Origin: Sphingomonas dokdonensis
Lineage (GTDB): Bacteria > Pseudomonadota > Alphaproteobacteria > Sphingomonadales > Sphingomonadaceae
Reading direction: 5' to 3'
DNA length: 64,000 bases
NCBI RefSeq assembly: GCF_002197685.1
Contig: NZ_NBBI01000001.1
Coordinates: forward strand, 372,001 to 436,000
Shown here: positions 8,790-15,789 of the stretch, in pieces
Position numbering within the stretch: position 1 is the first letter of the stretch
How the letters are laid out: every line of letters begins with the position of its first letter
Translations under genes and position numbers: made by a program
The notes under the pieces: model-generated
The model's input: only the letters and a program-made list of their open reading frames with translations
Told to the model about the DNA's origin: nothing
Databases searched by the model: none

Positions 8790-9511
8790 GCGGAGAGCAG
8801 CTGACGCTTGATCTCGACGGGTGGGAAGGGCCGCTCGACCTGCTGCTCAGCCTCGCGCGGGCGCAGAAGGTGGATCTGCGCGAGATCTCCATTTTGGCGC
8901 TGGTCGAGCAATATCTCGTCTATGTGGAGCGCGCCCGAACGCTTCAGCTCGAACTGGCGGCGGATTACCTCGTGATGGCGGCGTGGCTGGCCTATCTCAA
9001 ATCGGCGCTGTTGCTGCCGCGCGATCCGGAGGTGGAGCCCGACCCCGAGGAACTCGCGCTGCGCCTGCAGCTGCGGCTGGAGCGACTGGCCGCCATGCGG
9101 GAGGCTGGCGCGCGACTGATGGCGCGTGACCGGCTGGGCCGCGACGTGTTCACGCGCGGTGCGCCCGAAGGTCTCCACACCGCGCGCACGGCGCGCTGGT
9201 CGGCGGGCATTTTTGACCTCATGTCGGCCTATGGCCAGGTCAGCGCACGAACTCGCCCGGTGATGCATGTTGTTCATGACCGCGAGGTGATGACGCTGGA
9301 CGCGGCGATTGCGCGGATTGCGGCGCTGATCGGCACGGCGATCGACTGGACGGCGATTGAGCGGTTCCTGCCCGATCATGCCGGGCCGGCGCTGCGCCGT
9401 TCGGCGCTCGCCTCCAGCTTCCTCGCGGCGCTTGAGCTCGCACGGCAGGGCAGGGTGGAATTGAACCAGCGTGCCCCGTTCGAGCCGCTGTACCTGCGCG
9501 CGCCCGTGTGA
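8786..9511 (+). CDS. scpA: Segregation and condensation protein A (kleisin)
   Basis: The 241-residue kleisin subunit that bridges the two SMC heads and recruits ScpB for chromosome condensation and segregation. The N-terminus shows the family pattern GWEGPLDLLLSLARAQKVDL (residues about 12-31), and a helical region QYLVYVERA follows. The winged-helix C-terminus (FLAALELARQGRVELNQ) contacts the SMC head. The start is a GTG that overlaps the nagZ stop by 4 bases (GTGA), and the gene's own stop overlaps the GTG of scpB in the same way. The scpAB pair is intact and syntenic with other sphingomonads; smc itself is elsewhere. Confidence 0.95.
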   Translation: MSGEQLTLDLDGWEGPLDLLLSLARAQKVDLREISILALVEQYLVYVERARTLQLELAADYLVMAAWLAYLKSALLLPRDPEVEPDPEELALRLQLRLERLAAMREAGARLMARDRLGRDVFTRGAPEGLHTARTARWSAGIFDLMSAYGQVSARTRPVMHVVHDREVMTLDAAIARIAALIGTAIDWTAIERFLPDHAGPALRRSALASSFLAALELARQGRVELNQRAPFEPLYLRAPV

Positions 9512-10083
9512 CCCCCCCAAGCGATTTCCTGCGCGCGGTGGAGGCGGTCTTGTTCGCGTCGGACGAGCCGGTGTCGATCGACACGATCCGGGCGCACGTC
9601 GGGCAGGGCGATGTGCGCGAGGCGCTGGAGCAGCTTGCACAGGATTACGCCGGGCGCGGCATCGAACTGGTGCGGCGGGGTGATCGGTGGCTGTTCCAGA
9701 CGGCGGGCGATCTGGCCCATCTGCTTCGCCGGCAGCGTGAGGAAGTGCGTCGGCTGAGCCGCGCGGCGACCGAGACGCTTGCCATCATCGCCTATCACGA
9801 GCCGGTCACGCGCGCCGAGATCGAGGCCATACGCGGCGTGCAGATTTCAAGGGGAACGCTGGACGTGCTGATGGATGCGGGGTGGATACGGCCGACGGGG
9901 CGGCGCGAGGTGCCCGGACGACCGCTCACATTCGGCACGACACCGGCCTTTCTGGTGCATTTTGGCCTGGAGTCGCGCCGCGACCTGCCGGGCATCGAGG
10001 ATCTGCGCGCCGCAGGGCTGCTGGAGCCGGTTGATCTCGCGATTGAACAACTCGCGGTGGAAAAGCCCGACGATGACGCCTAG
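9508..10083 (+). CDS. scpB: Segregation and condensation protein B
   Basis: A 191-residue protein with two winged-helix domains that dimerises on the kleisin ScpA in the SMC complex. Family-typical sequence includes FLRAVEAVLFASDEPVS at the start, ATETLAIIAYHEPVTRAEIEA in the middle and GRPLTFGTTPAFLVHFGL toward the end. It starts with GTG overlapping the scpA stop, so stoichiometric coupled translation with scpA is likely. The C-terminus is acidic (EKPDDDA). The tat genes begin 26 bases downstream on the same strand. Confidence 0.95.
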   Translation: MTPPSDFLRAVEAVLFASDEPVSIDTIRAHVGQGDVREALEQLAQDYAGRGIELVRRGDRWLFQTAGDLAHLLRRQREEVRRLSRAATETLAIIAYHEPVTRAEIEAIRGVQISRGTLDVLMDAGWIRPTGRREVPGRPLTFGTTPAFLVHFGLESRRDLPGIEDLRAAGLLEPVDLAIEQLAVEKPDDDA

Positions 10084-10109
10084 ATGGGCGTGACTACAGG
10101 AGAATCTTC

Positions 10110-10349
10110 ATGGGTAGCTTTAGTCTCCCGCACATTCTTGTTCTGGCCATTGTTGCGATCCTGCTGCTCGGCGGCGGTCGTTTTTCGAGCATGATGGGTG
10201 ACGTCGCCAAGGGCGTGAAGAGTTTCAAGAAGGGCATGTCGGAGGATGACGATGACGTGCCTGCGAAGCCGGCGCAGCGGATCGAGGCGCAGCAGGCGGC
10301 GCGTCCCGCGTCCGAAACCGTCGTGCATGACGACAAGGTCGCGCGCTGA
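10110..10349 (+). CDS. tatA: Sec-independent protein translocase subunit TatA
   Basis: A 79-residue TatA that oligomerises in the inner membrane to let folded twin-arginine proteins through. It has a short periplasmic start, one membrane helix (HILVLAIVAILLLGGG, about 8-23), the hinge GGGRFSSMMGD and an amphipathic helix with a KSFKKGM motif. A charged tail follows. An AGGAG ribosome binding site lies upstream of the ATG. It heads tatA-tatB-tatC in the standard order; the DUF1501 protein in this window is a plausible substrate. Confidence 0.96.
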   Translation: MGSFSLPHILVLAIVAILLLGGGRFSSMMGDVAKGVKSFKKGMSEDDDDVPAKPAQRIEAQQAARPASETVVHDDKVAR

Positions 10350-10378
10350 TCTGACTTCTGCCGAAGGCGGCGCGGCGC

Positions 10379-10765
10379 ATGCTTGATTTCAATTTTTCGG
10401 AGATGGCGGTCGTCGCGCTGGTGGCGCTCGTCGTCATCGGCCCGAAGGACCTGCCAAAGGCACTGCGGGTGCTCGGCTATTGGGTCGGCAAGGCGCGCGG
10501 CGTGGCGCGTCAGTTCCGAGCCGGTTTCGACGAAATGGTCCGTGAGGCGGAACTCGCCGAAATGGAAAAAAAGTGGAAAGAGGAAAATGAGCGGATCATG
10601 CGTGAGCATCCGGTGCTGACGTCCGCCGCGCCCGAGCCGACGCAGTCGGCGCCTCCTTCCGACACCGCGCCGGCTGATGAGGAAGCGACGATGGTTGAAC
10701 AGCCAGCGATCGTCCCTGCGCCTGCACCGACCGCCGAATTGCCGCAGGACAAGGCTGCGTCGTGA
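10379..10765 (+). CDS. tatB: Sec-independent protein translocase subunit TatB
   Basis: A 128-residue TatB, the subunit that with TatC forms the twin-arginine signal receptor. The N-terminal membrane helix (MAVVALVALVVIGPKDLP) ends in the GPKxLP hinge typical of TatB. A long charged amphipathic helix follows (EAELAEMEKKWKEENERI). The C-terminal third is low-complexity Pro/Ala-rich, as often seen in alphaproteobacteria. Its stop overlaps the GTG start of tatC by four bases. Confidence 0.95.
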   Translation: MLDFNFSEMAVVALVALVVIGPKDLPKALRVLGYWVGKARGVARQFRAGFDEMVREAELAEMEKKWKEENERIMREHPVLTSAAPEPTQSAPPSDTAPADEEATMVEQPAIVPAPAPTAELPQDKAAS

Positions 10766-11535
10766 GCACGCCCGACGAACTGGACGCCAGCCGCGCGCCG
10801 CTGCTCGACCACCTCATCGAGCTGCGCCGACGGCTGCTGTACTGCCTGGCGGCGCTCGTGATCGCCTTTTTCGTCTGCTATTATTTTGCCGAGGCGATTT
10901 TCTCTTTTCTGGTCCAGCCGCTGCTTGCGGCCGGGCAGACGCGGCTGATCTACACCGAAATCTTCGAGGCGTTCTTCGTCCAGGTGAAGGTCGCCTTCTT
11001 CGCGGCGATGATGGCGTCCTTCCCGATCATCGCGAACCAGCTGTGGCAGTTCGTCGCGCCTGGCCTGTATCGCAACGAGAAGCGCGCGCTTCTGCCCTTT
11101 TTGCTCGCTACCCCCGTGCTGTTCATCAGCGGCGCGGCAATGGCCTATTACGTGGCCGTGCCGATGGCATTGCACTTCCTGCTCAGTTTCCAGGGAGACG
11201 TCGGGGGCGTGAACCAGGAGGCGTTGCCGGCGATCGGCAACTATCTGTCGTTCATCATGCAGTTCCTGTTCGGCTTTGGCGTCGCATTCCTGCTGCCCGT
11301 GCTGCTGATGCTGCTGGAGCGCGGCGGGGTCGTGACGCGCCAGCAGCTCGTCTCCGCGCGGCGCTACGCCGTCGTGGGTGCCTTTGCGATCGCGGCCGTG
11401 CTGACGCCGCCCGATGTCGGGTCGCAGCTGCTGCTCGCGATACCGCTTTGCTTCCTGTACGAACTCGCCCTGATCGGCATCTGGTTCACGGAGCGTAAAC
11501 GCTCGCGTGAGCGCGGGCAGGCGACCGCAGAATAG
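10762..11535 (+). CDS. tatC: Sec-independent protein translocase subunit TatC
   Basis: A 257-residue polytopic inner membrane protein with six predicted helices. It is the core receptor for twin-arginine signal peptides. The conserved start APLLDHLIELRRRLLYC and the FFVQVKVAFFAAMMASFP and RNEKRALLPF blocks are present, as is the LTPPDVGSQLLLAIPL motif near the last helices. The GTG start overlaps the tatB stop. The gene ends just before a strong hairpin at 11538-11571, which probably closes the argS-to-tatC run. Confidence 0.96.
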   Translation: MSTPDELDASRAPLLDHLIELRRRLLYCLAALVIAFFVCYYFAEAIFSFLVQPLLAAGQTRLIYTEIFEAFFVQVKVAFFAAMMASFPIIANQLWQFVAPGLYRNEKRALLPFLLATPVLFISGAAMAYYVAVPMALHFLLSFQGDVGGVNQEALPAIGNYLSFIMQFLFGFGVAFLLPVLLMLLERGGVVTRQQLVSARRYAVVGAFAIAAVLTPPDVGSQLLLAIPLCFLYELALIGIWFTERKRSRERGQATAE

Positions 11536-11537
11536 AA

Positions 11538-11571
11538 AACGGCGGCGGCGACCGTGATCGCCCCCGCCGTT
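11538..11571 (+). terminator. Hairpin terminator after tatC
   Basis: An 8-bp stem (AACGGCGG / CCGCCGTT) extends after one mismatch into a 4-bp GGCG/CGCC stem and is followed by TCTGCTTAT. It lies between tatC and the convergent entericidin gene and may serve both strands. Confidence 0.7.
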
Positions 11572-11595
11572 CTGCTTATCGATTCAGACGTAACC

Positions 11596-11730
11596 TTACT
11601 TGGCGTCGTCAGCCGTCTTGGCGACCGTGTTGCCGGCGGAGGAAACGTCGCGGCCGACGCCTTCGACCGTGTTGCATGCGCTGATCAGCAAGGCACCCGC
11701 AACTGCCAGCACACCCATCATCTTCTTCAT
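11596..11730 (-). CDS. Entericidin-type small lipoprotein (44 aa)
   Basis: A 44-residue entericidin A/B family lipopeptide read directly from the minus strand. It has a Lys-rich signal sequence (MKKMMGVLAVAGALLISAC) whose lipobox LISAC places the lipidated Cys at residue 19. The short tail contains NTVEGVGRDVSSAGNTVAK, the family's conserved pattern. The ribosome binding site is a perfect AGGAGG seven bases from the ATG. Entericidins are stress-linked envelope lipoproteins of uncertain role. A sequence resembling an EcfG promoter (GGAAC, 16 bases, CATT) lies about 40-60 bases upstream at 11769-11793, which would fit its place beside the stress locus, but the -10 part is imperfect. Confidence 0.9.
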   Translation of the reverse strand: MKKMMGVLAVAGALLISACNTVEGVGRDVSSAGNTVAKTADDAK

Positions 11731-11816
11731 ACGTCCTCCTGTAAGCATAACTGAGATGCTTGATCGCAAATGCGCGATGCGGAGGTTCGTTCCATGGACG
11801 TTATGAAGAGAGCCCC

Positions 11817-11921
11817 GAAATAATAAGGCCCGGAAGCGTCACCGGGGGGGGGGAGGGTTGACGCTTCCGGGCCTATGTCGTGGATAGCGAGAGCGGGGGG
11901 GCATAAGGTCGCTATCCGAAG
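11817..11921 (-). ncRNA. Candidate EcfG-driven small RNA with two C-rich hairpin loops (GsrN-like)
   Basis: The minus strand encodes, right after a perfect EcfG promoter, a 9-bp hairpin (11882-11890 with 11909-11917) whose 18-base loop carries seven consecutive C. A second hairpin follows with a perfect 15-bp stem (11827-11841 with 11859-11873) and a 17-base loop containing CCCTCCC and a run of ten C. The second stem is followed by TTATTATTTC, which makes it a plausible intrinsic terminator. The predicted transcript is about 105 bases and has no ORF. Caulobacter GsrN is a sigmaT-driven sRNA that acts through a C-rich 5' loop on mRNA leaders, so architecture, promoter and location agree. Homology is inferred from architecture only. 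Confidence 0.72.
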
Positions 11922-11926
11922 TGTAG

Positions 11927-11951
11927 AACGTCACATTTAACCAGCAGTTCC
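11927..11951 (-). promoter_or_regulatory. EcfG-type promoter of the candidate sRNA
   Basis: On the minus strand the sequence reads GGAAC, a 16-base spacer, then CGTT. This is an exact match to the EcfG consensus of alphaproteobacteria. The predicted start lies at about 11919-11922, immediately before the first hairpin. The element sits about 60 bases beyond the end of the PhyP-like gene, so it makes an independent transcript. Confidence 0.8.
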
Positions 11952-12010
11952 AACCCACCAGCGGATTTTTTCGCAAAGGTGGTTAACGCGCGTTTGCCCT
12001 TCCGAACCGC

Positions 12011-13600
12011 TCAATCGCGGCCGATCACGGCGACAGCGATTTCGTAGGCGCCGGTCAGCGGATCGTGATGGATCGGCGCACGCAACTGTCGCGAAAGGCC
12101 CTCGATCACCCGGCCGAACCGCGCGGCGAGTCCCTCCTGCAAGCGCGGCCCATCGATGAGGGCGGGCGAGGAGACACGCAGGACAGCCTTGTCGGCCGCG
12201 CTGGTATCCTTCACCGACACGCGCACATGCGCTGCGGGATCGCAGATAATGGCGAGCTCGATCAGCTCAGTCACTAGGAACGCGACGGCGACGGCAACGT
12301 CCTGGGAGACGAAGAACGGATCGGCATCGAGCTGGATACGCAGTTGTATGCCCTCGGGCGCCGTCGCACGAATATTCGACGCGAGCTCGCCCAGCATCGG
12401 CCGCAAGCCGAGTCCGCGGTTTTCCTCCATCTCGGCAAAATGGTTTCGGTGGACCACGGCCAGCGCGTCCACACGCCGTTGGATGGAAGAATAAGCCTGT
12501 GCTGCTTCTGGCGAGCGAGCGCCGCGGGCGTGCAGGTTGATCAACGAGGCGATGACCTGAAGATTGTTCTTTACGCGGTGATGGACCTCGCGGGTCAGCT
12601 TGGTCTGGCGCACCAGCCCTTCGGCAAGGCCGGCCTCGTGGATCGCCACCGTGCGGGTCAGGCCGCGGAACGTTTCGCCAAGCTCGCGCAGTTCCTGTGC
12701 GGGGAGGGCGCGGATCACGTCAGCGTCGGGTTCGATGCCCGGCGTGAACGCGGCAACATGCGCGCGCAATTGTCGCATCGGCCGGATCAGCAGACGATCC
12801 ACCACGAACCAGGCAATCCCGGCCGCTGCCGCCCACATCACCATGGGCAGGAGCAGCGCGATGACGAGCGGTGAGGTGATCGGCGCCGATCGCACCTGCA
12901 TGGCCAGCGACAACTCGCCGATGCCAAGATCGGTTACGTTGCTCTCGCGTCGTTCGAATGCGGTCTCGCGCGTCAGCGGCTGGAGGATAAGCTCCTCGTC
13001 CTGCCGCTGCAACTGCGCGGCATAGGCCGGGGTAAACCCGCTCGGACGGCTAAGCTCGGCGATGAAGTCCTTCGGGAAAAACGCCGACGCCGCAACATTG
13101 GCCGAACGCCCGACCACGCCGAGCAGAAGGCCGCTCTGCGGAACGATCTGTGCAGCGACTGCCGAATTGCGCGCCGCTCGCGCGACCGGCAGCGCGTTGG
13201 CAAAGTTCACCCCGCACAACAAACGCCCGCGGCGGTCAAAGACGGCAAAGCGCGCACCGTTGAACGCCTGCTGCGCGAACACGCCCTGGACGCGTGCGCA
13301 GCTTGGCGTGTCGAGCGGATCGCTTTCCAGCGCGTCGACCGCCACGCGAAGAGCGGTCATGTCGCCGATCAGTTCGATCGCGATCGCGCGGCTGCTTTCG
13401 GCAGAGGCGACACGCAGGCTCGCGCGCGCCTCGGCGTCGGCGATCTGCGTGATGCGCAGCGTGGCAAAGGTGGCGATGATTGCCAGCGGCAGCAGCGCAA
13501 GGGAGATGATGACGAGTATCTTCGCGCCCGTTGGCCAACGCATCAACAACGGGGACGATAAAGCGCCAGCGCGCGACTCGGCCGGCGCCTGAGTGGACAT
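12011..13600 (-). CDS. phyP: PhyP-like HisKA_2 sensor protein, likely PhyR phosphatase
   Basis: A 529-residue membrane sensor with two membrane helices (about 28-48 and 244-266) flanking a periplasmic domain, a HAMP-like linker and a HisKA_2 dimerisation domain. The phosphoacceptor motif is HHRVKNNLQV, with His341. The ATPase domain is degraded: the N-box reads ELIELAII, with Leu where the ATP-binding Asn should be, and no DxGxG box is visible. In Sphingomonas, PhyP next to nepR-phyR is known to restrain PhyR as a phosphatase, and loss of kinase chemistry fits that role. It starts 9 bases after nepR and shares its transcript. The assignment rests on synteny plus domain architecture. Confidence 0.85.
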   Translation of the reverse strand: MSTQAPAESRAGALSSPLLMRWPTGAKILVIISLALLPLAIIATFATLRITQIADAEARASLRVASAESSRAIAIELIGDMTALRVAVDALESDPLDTPSCARVQGVFAQQAFNGARFAVFDRRGRLLCGVNFANALPVARAARNSAVAAQIVPQSGLLLGVVGRSANVAASAFFPKDFIAELSRPSGFTPAYAAQLQRQDEELILQPLTRETAFERRESNVTDLGIGELSLAMQVRSAPITSPLVIALLLPMVMWAAAAGIAWFVVDRLLIRPMRQLRAHVAAFTPGIEPDADVIRALPAQELRELGETFRGLTRTVAIHEAGLAEGLVRQTKLTREVHHRVKNNLQVIASLINLHARGARSPEAAQAYSSIQRRVDALAVVHRNHFAEMEENRGLGLRPMLGELASNIRATAPEGIQLRIQLDADPFFVSQDVAVAVAFLVTELIELAIICDPAAHVRVSVKDTSAADKAVLRVSSPALIDGPRLQEGLAARFGRVIEGLSRQLRAPIHHDPLTGAYEIAVAVIGRD

Positions 13601-13609
13601 AGGTAAGGT

Positions 13610-13798
13610 CTAGTCTAGCTTGCTAAGAAGGGACATCAGATCGTCTGGCACGGATTCATCAATGGTCTTTTGATAGATCGACCGCAGCGCGGCGCCCATG
13701 TCCCGGTCCTTCGATTGGACAGCGGTGCCGCCCTTCGACTTGACCGGCTTTTTCGGCGCTTCCTTTTCCGAAACCAACGCTAAAGCCCCCTGAACCAC
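13610..13798 (-). CDS. nepR: Anti-sigma factor NepR
   Basis: A 62-residue NepR that sequesters the general stress sigma factor EcfG until phosphorylated PhyR captures it. The core helix pair is visible as MGAALRSIYQKTIDESVPDD followed by LMSLLSKLD. The N-terminus is basic and disordered-looking (EAPKKPVKSKGG). The longest frame starts at a GTG; a TTG or a later start is possible. An EcfG-type promoter sits about 80 bases upstream, giving the usual feedback loop. The gene is divergent from phyR and cotranscribed with the phyP-like gene. Confidence 0.93.
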   Translation of the reverse strand: MVQGALALVSEKEAPKKPVKSKGGTAVQSKDRDMGAALRSIYQKTIDESVPDDLMSLLSKLD

Positions 13799-13878
13799 CC
13801 GTTACGCGCGACGATGCCGTGTCCTTGGCCCGATATGGCCTGCAGCGCCAGCCTGTTGATCGAGGCTGACGACGGTGA

Positions 13879-13903
13879 AACCAAAAAGCCGCTCGTTGGT
13901 TCC
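13879..13903 (-). promoter_or_regulatory. EcfG-type promoter upstream of nepR
   Basis: The minus strand reads GGAAC, a 16-base spacer, then GGTT, one base off the GGAAC-N16-CGTT consensus. It is placed for transcription of nepR and the phyP-like gene, so EcfG would raise its own inhibitors. Confidence 0.7.
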
Positions 13904-14042
13904 ACATTGCGGCGACGAATTGAGTCGTCGGGCGCGCCATCGTTGTAGGTGGGGCGCCCGCGGGGGTTTGTCGGTTAAGTTGATCAATCACGGCGTGGGG
14001 CCCAAACACCACGCTTTAATTTATTGGGAGTCGTTCCGCCTC

Positions 14043-14840
14043 ATGTCGCTTGGACAACAGCTCGCCCCGCATCTGCCCTTCCTGCGTCGATATGGGCGGG
14101 CGCTCACCGGCAGCCAGTCGCATGGCGACAAATATGTGCGCGCAACGCTTGAGGCGATCGTGGCCGCGCCCGAGGAATTTCCGCGCGATGTCGATCCGCG
14201 CCTCGGCCTCTACCGCACGTTTCAGGTGATCTGGAATTCGACCAACGACGATGAGCAGGCCGATCCCGGCGACGTCGACGATCAGGAGGCGATCGCGCGC
14301 GCGCGCCTCGCTCGCATGACTCCGCTGTCGCGCCAGGCGCTGCTGCTGACCGCGATGGAAGGCTTCACTGTCGAGGACGCGGCCTATCTGGTGGACACGA
14401 CGCCGGGCGAAGTTGAGTCCTTGGTCTCGGAAGCCCTGTCCGAAATCGAGAAGCAGACGCGTGCGCGCGTCCTCATCATCGAGGACGAGCCGATCATCGC
14501 GATGGATATCGAGACGATCGTTCGCGATCTCGGCCATGACGTGACGGGTGTGGCGGTGACGCGCGACGAGGCGGTGGCGCTGGCGATGGAAGATCGTCCC
14601 GGCCTGGTGCTGGCCGACATCCAGCTCGCAGACGACAGTTCGGGCATCGATGCGGTGAAGGACATTCTTGGTGAGTTCCAGGTGCCGGTGATCTTCATCA
14701 CCGCCTTTCCCGAGCGCCTGCTGACGGGCGAGCGGCCCGAACCGACGTTCCTCATCACCAAGCCGTTCCAGCGTTCCACCGTGAAGGCGGCGATCAGCCA
14801 GGCACTGTTCTTCGATCAATCGACCGCACCGGTCGCGTAA
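14043..14840 (+). CDS. phyR: General stress response regulator PhyR
   Basis: A 265-residue regulator with an N-terminal sigma-factor-like domain that mimics EcfG and a C-terminal receiver. The start MSLGQQLAPHLPFLRRYGRA is the typical PhyR N-terminus, which fixes the ATG at 14043 although the frame is open further up. The receiver shows IIEDEP acidic residues, the phosphorylation site Asp192 in LADIQL, and the ITKPFQ lysine. When phosphorylated the sigma-like domain binds NepR and releases EcfG. It is divergent from nepR and followed by a small membrane protein gene and ecfG. No EcfG-type promoter is apparent in front of it. Confidence 0.97.
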   Translation: MSLGQQLAPHLPFLRRYGRALTGSQSHGDKYVRATLEAIVAAPEEFPRDVDPRLGLYRTFQVIWNSTNDDEQADPGDVDDQEAIARARLARMTPLSRQALLLTAMEGFTVEDAAYLVDTTPGEVESLVSEALSEIEKQTRARVLIIEDEPIIAMDIETIVRDLGHDVTGVAVTRDEAVALAMEDRPGLVLADIQLADDSSGIDAVKDILGEFQVPVIFITAFPERLLTGERPEPTFLITKPFQRSTVKAAISQALFFDQSTAPVA

Positions 14841-14881
14841 ATCGATACGGAGCCAAAACGAGGGTGAGGGGTTGAGCAAAC

Positions 14882-15025
14882 ATGGCAAATGAAAACGAGC
14901 ACATCGAAGTAACGACGGATGAAGCGCGCGCTGGCAGCACGCCGCATATGACGCGTTACATCCTGCCCATGTCCCTCATCCTTGTTGTGGTGATTTTCGC
15001 CTTCATTCTCTTCGCACGGCAGTAA
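14882..15025 (+). CDS. Small single-pass membrane protein between phyR and ecfG (47 aa)
   Basis: Read directly from the sequence: ATG at 14882 to TAA at 15025, 47 residues. An acidic hydrophilic start (MANENEHIEVTTDEARAG) is followed by one strong membrane helix (MSLILVVVIFAFILFA) and a short RQ end. It lies 41 bases after phyR and about 100 bases before the likely ecfG start, all on one strand. A GA-rich stretch (GAGGGTGAGG) upstream may serve as ribosome binding site. I know no named family for it. Position suggests a role in, or coexpression with, the general stress response; this is inference. Confidence 0.7.
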   Translation: MANENEHIEVTTDEARAGSTPHMTRYILPMSLILVVVIFAFILFARQ

Positions 15026-15128
15026 GCGTCACGCGATGCTGACGGAGCGGCTGGCAAAGCGCGCCAGTGAACCCTATCTTGCGCAAGGAACGCCGGAACA
15101 CGCCGGTGCGGGGATCGAACGACACGAT

Positions 15129-15770
15129 ATGACCGAAAGTGAACCGCGCGCTATCGACGCGGCCGATGAGGTATCGGTCGAGCACGTTTCCCTGTCCGAT
15201 CCGGAATTCAAAAAGCAGCTGGCGCAGGTCATCCCGCATCTGCGCGCCTTTGGCCGGTCGCTGTCGGGCAATCGCGATCTGGCGGACGATCTGGTGCAGG
15301 AAACGCTGCTGAAGGCTTGGGCCGCGCGCAAGCGCTTCCAAGCCGGCACGAACATGCGCGCCTGGACCTTCATCATCCTGCGCAACCTGTATCTGTCGCA
15401 GATGCGGCGCGCTCGCTTCAAGGGCGAGTGGGACGATCTCGTGGCCGACCGCCTGCTCGCTGCCCCTGCCAGCCAGGACAAGCACGTCGAACTGGCGGAC
15501 ATGCAACGCGCCTTGCTTCATCTGCCGCAACCCCAACGTGAGGCGCTGATCCTAGTGGGGGCTGGCGGTTTCGCCTATGAGGAGGCGGCAGAGATCTGCG
15601 GCGTCGCCGTCGGCACGATCAAGAGTCGCGTGGCGCGTGGACGCGTGGCGCTGGAGGCGCTGATGAGCGGCAGCGACATGACGTCGCGTACCGATCACAC
15701 GATCGCCAGCGTAAAGCCCACGTTAGACGAGATCATGGACGAGGTGGATGAGCTGAGCCGCGACCGCTGA
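15129..15770 (+). CDS. ecfG: General stress response ECF sigma factor EcfG
   Basis: An ECF15-group sigma factor of about 213 residues that directs RNA polymerase to GGAAC-N16-CGTT promoters. Sigma region 2 shows FKKQLAQVIPHLRAFGRSL and the DLVQETLLKAWAARKRF block; region 4 shows LPQPQREALILVGAGGFAYEEAAEICGVAVGTIKSRVARGR. The frame is open from an ATG at 15036, but neither start has a strong RBS. I prefer 15129 because the extra 31 residues look non-conserved. Its activity is held by NepR and released by PhyR, both encoded within 2 kb. The last codons overlap a GC-rich hairpin. Confidence 0.95.
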   Translation: MTESEPRAIDAADEVSVEHVSLSDPEFKKQLAQVIPHLRAFGRSLSGNRDLADDLVQETLLKAWAARKRFQAGTNMRAWTFIILRNLYLSQMRRARFKGEWDDLVADRLLAAPASQDKHVELADMQRALLHLPQPQREALILVGAGGFAYEEAAEICGVAVGTIKSRVARGRVALEALMSGSDMTSRTDHTIASVKPTLDEIMDEVDELSRDR

Positions 15771-15779
15771 GGTCGCGGC
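15757..15779. terminator. GC-rich hairpin at the end of ecfG
   Basis: A perfect 9-bp inverted repeat (GCCGCGACC / GGTCGCGGC) with a 5-base loop spans the ecfG stop codon and lies between ecfG and the convergent second NepR-like gene. There is no U-tract. Confidence 0.5.
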
Positions 15780-15789
15780 CGTCCAGCGT

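Noticed and set aside
11842-11901. G-quadruplex on the plus strand from the G10 and G7 runs
   Set aside because: The runs lie in loops of two perfect inverted repeats downstream of a minus-strand promoter, so a minus-strand RNA with C-rich loops explains them better; a quadruplex is not excluded.
15087-15119. Two GGAAC boxes upstream of the preferred ecfG start
   Set aside because: Neither is followed by a GTT-type -10 element at 16 or 17 bases, so I do not call an EcfG promoter there.
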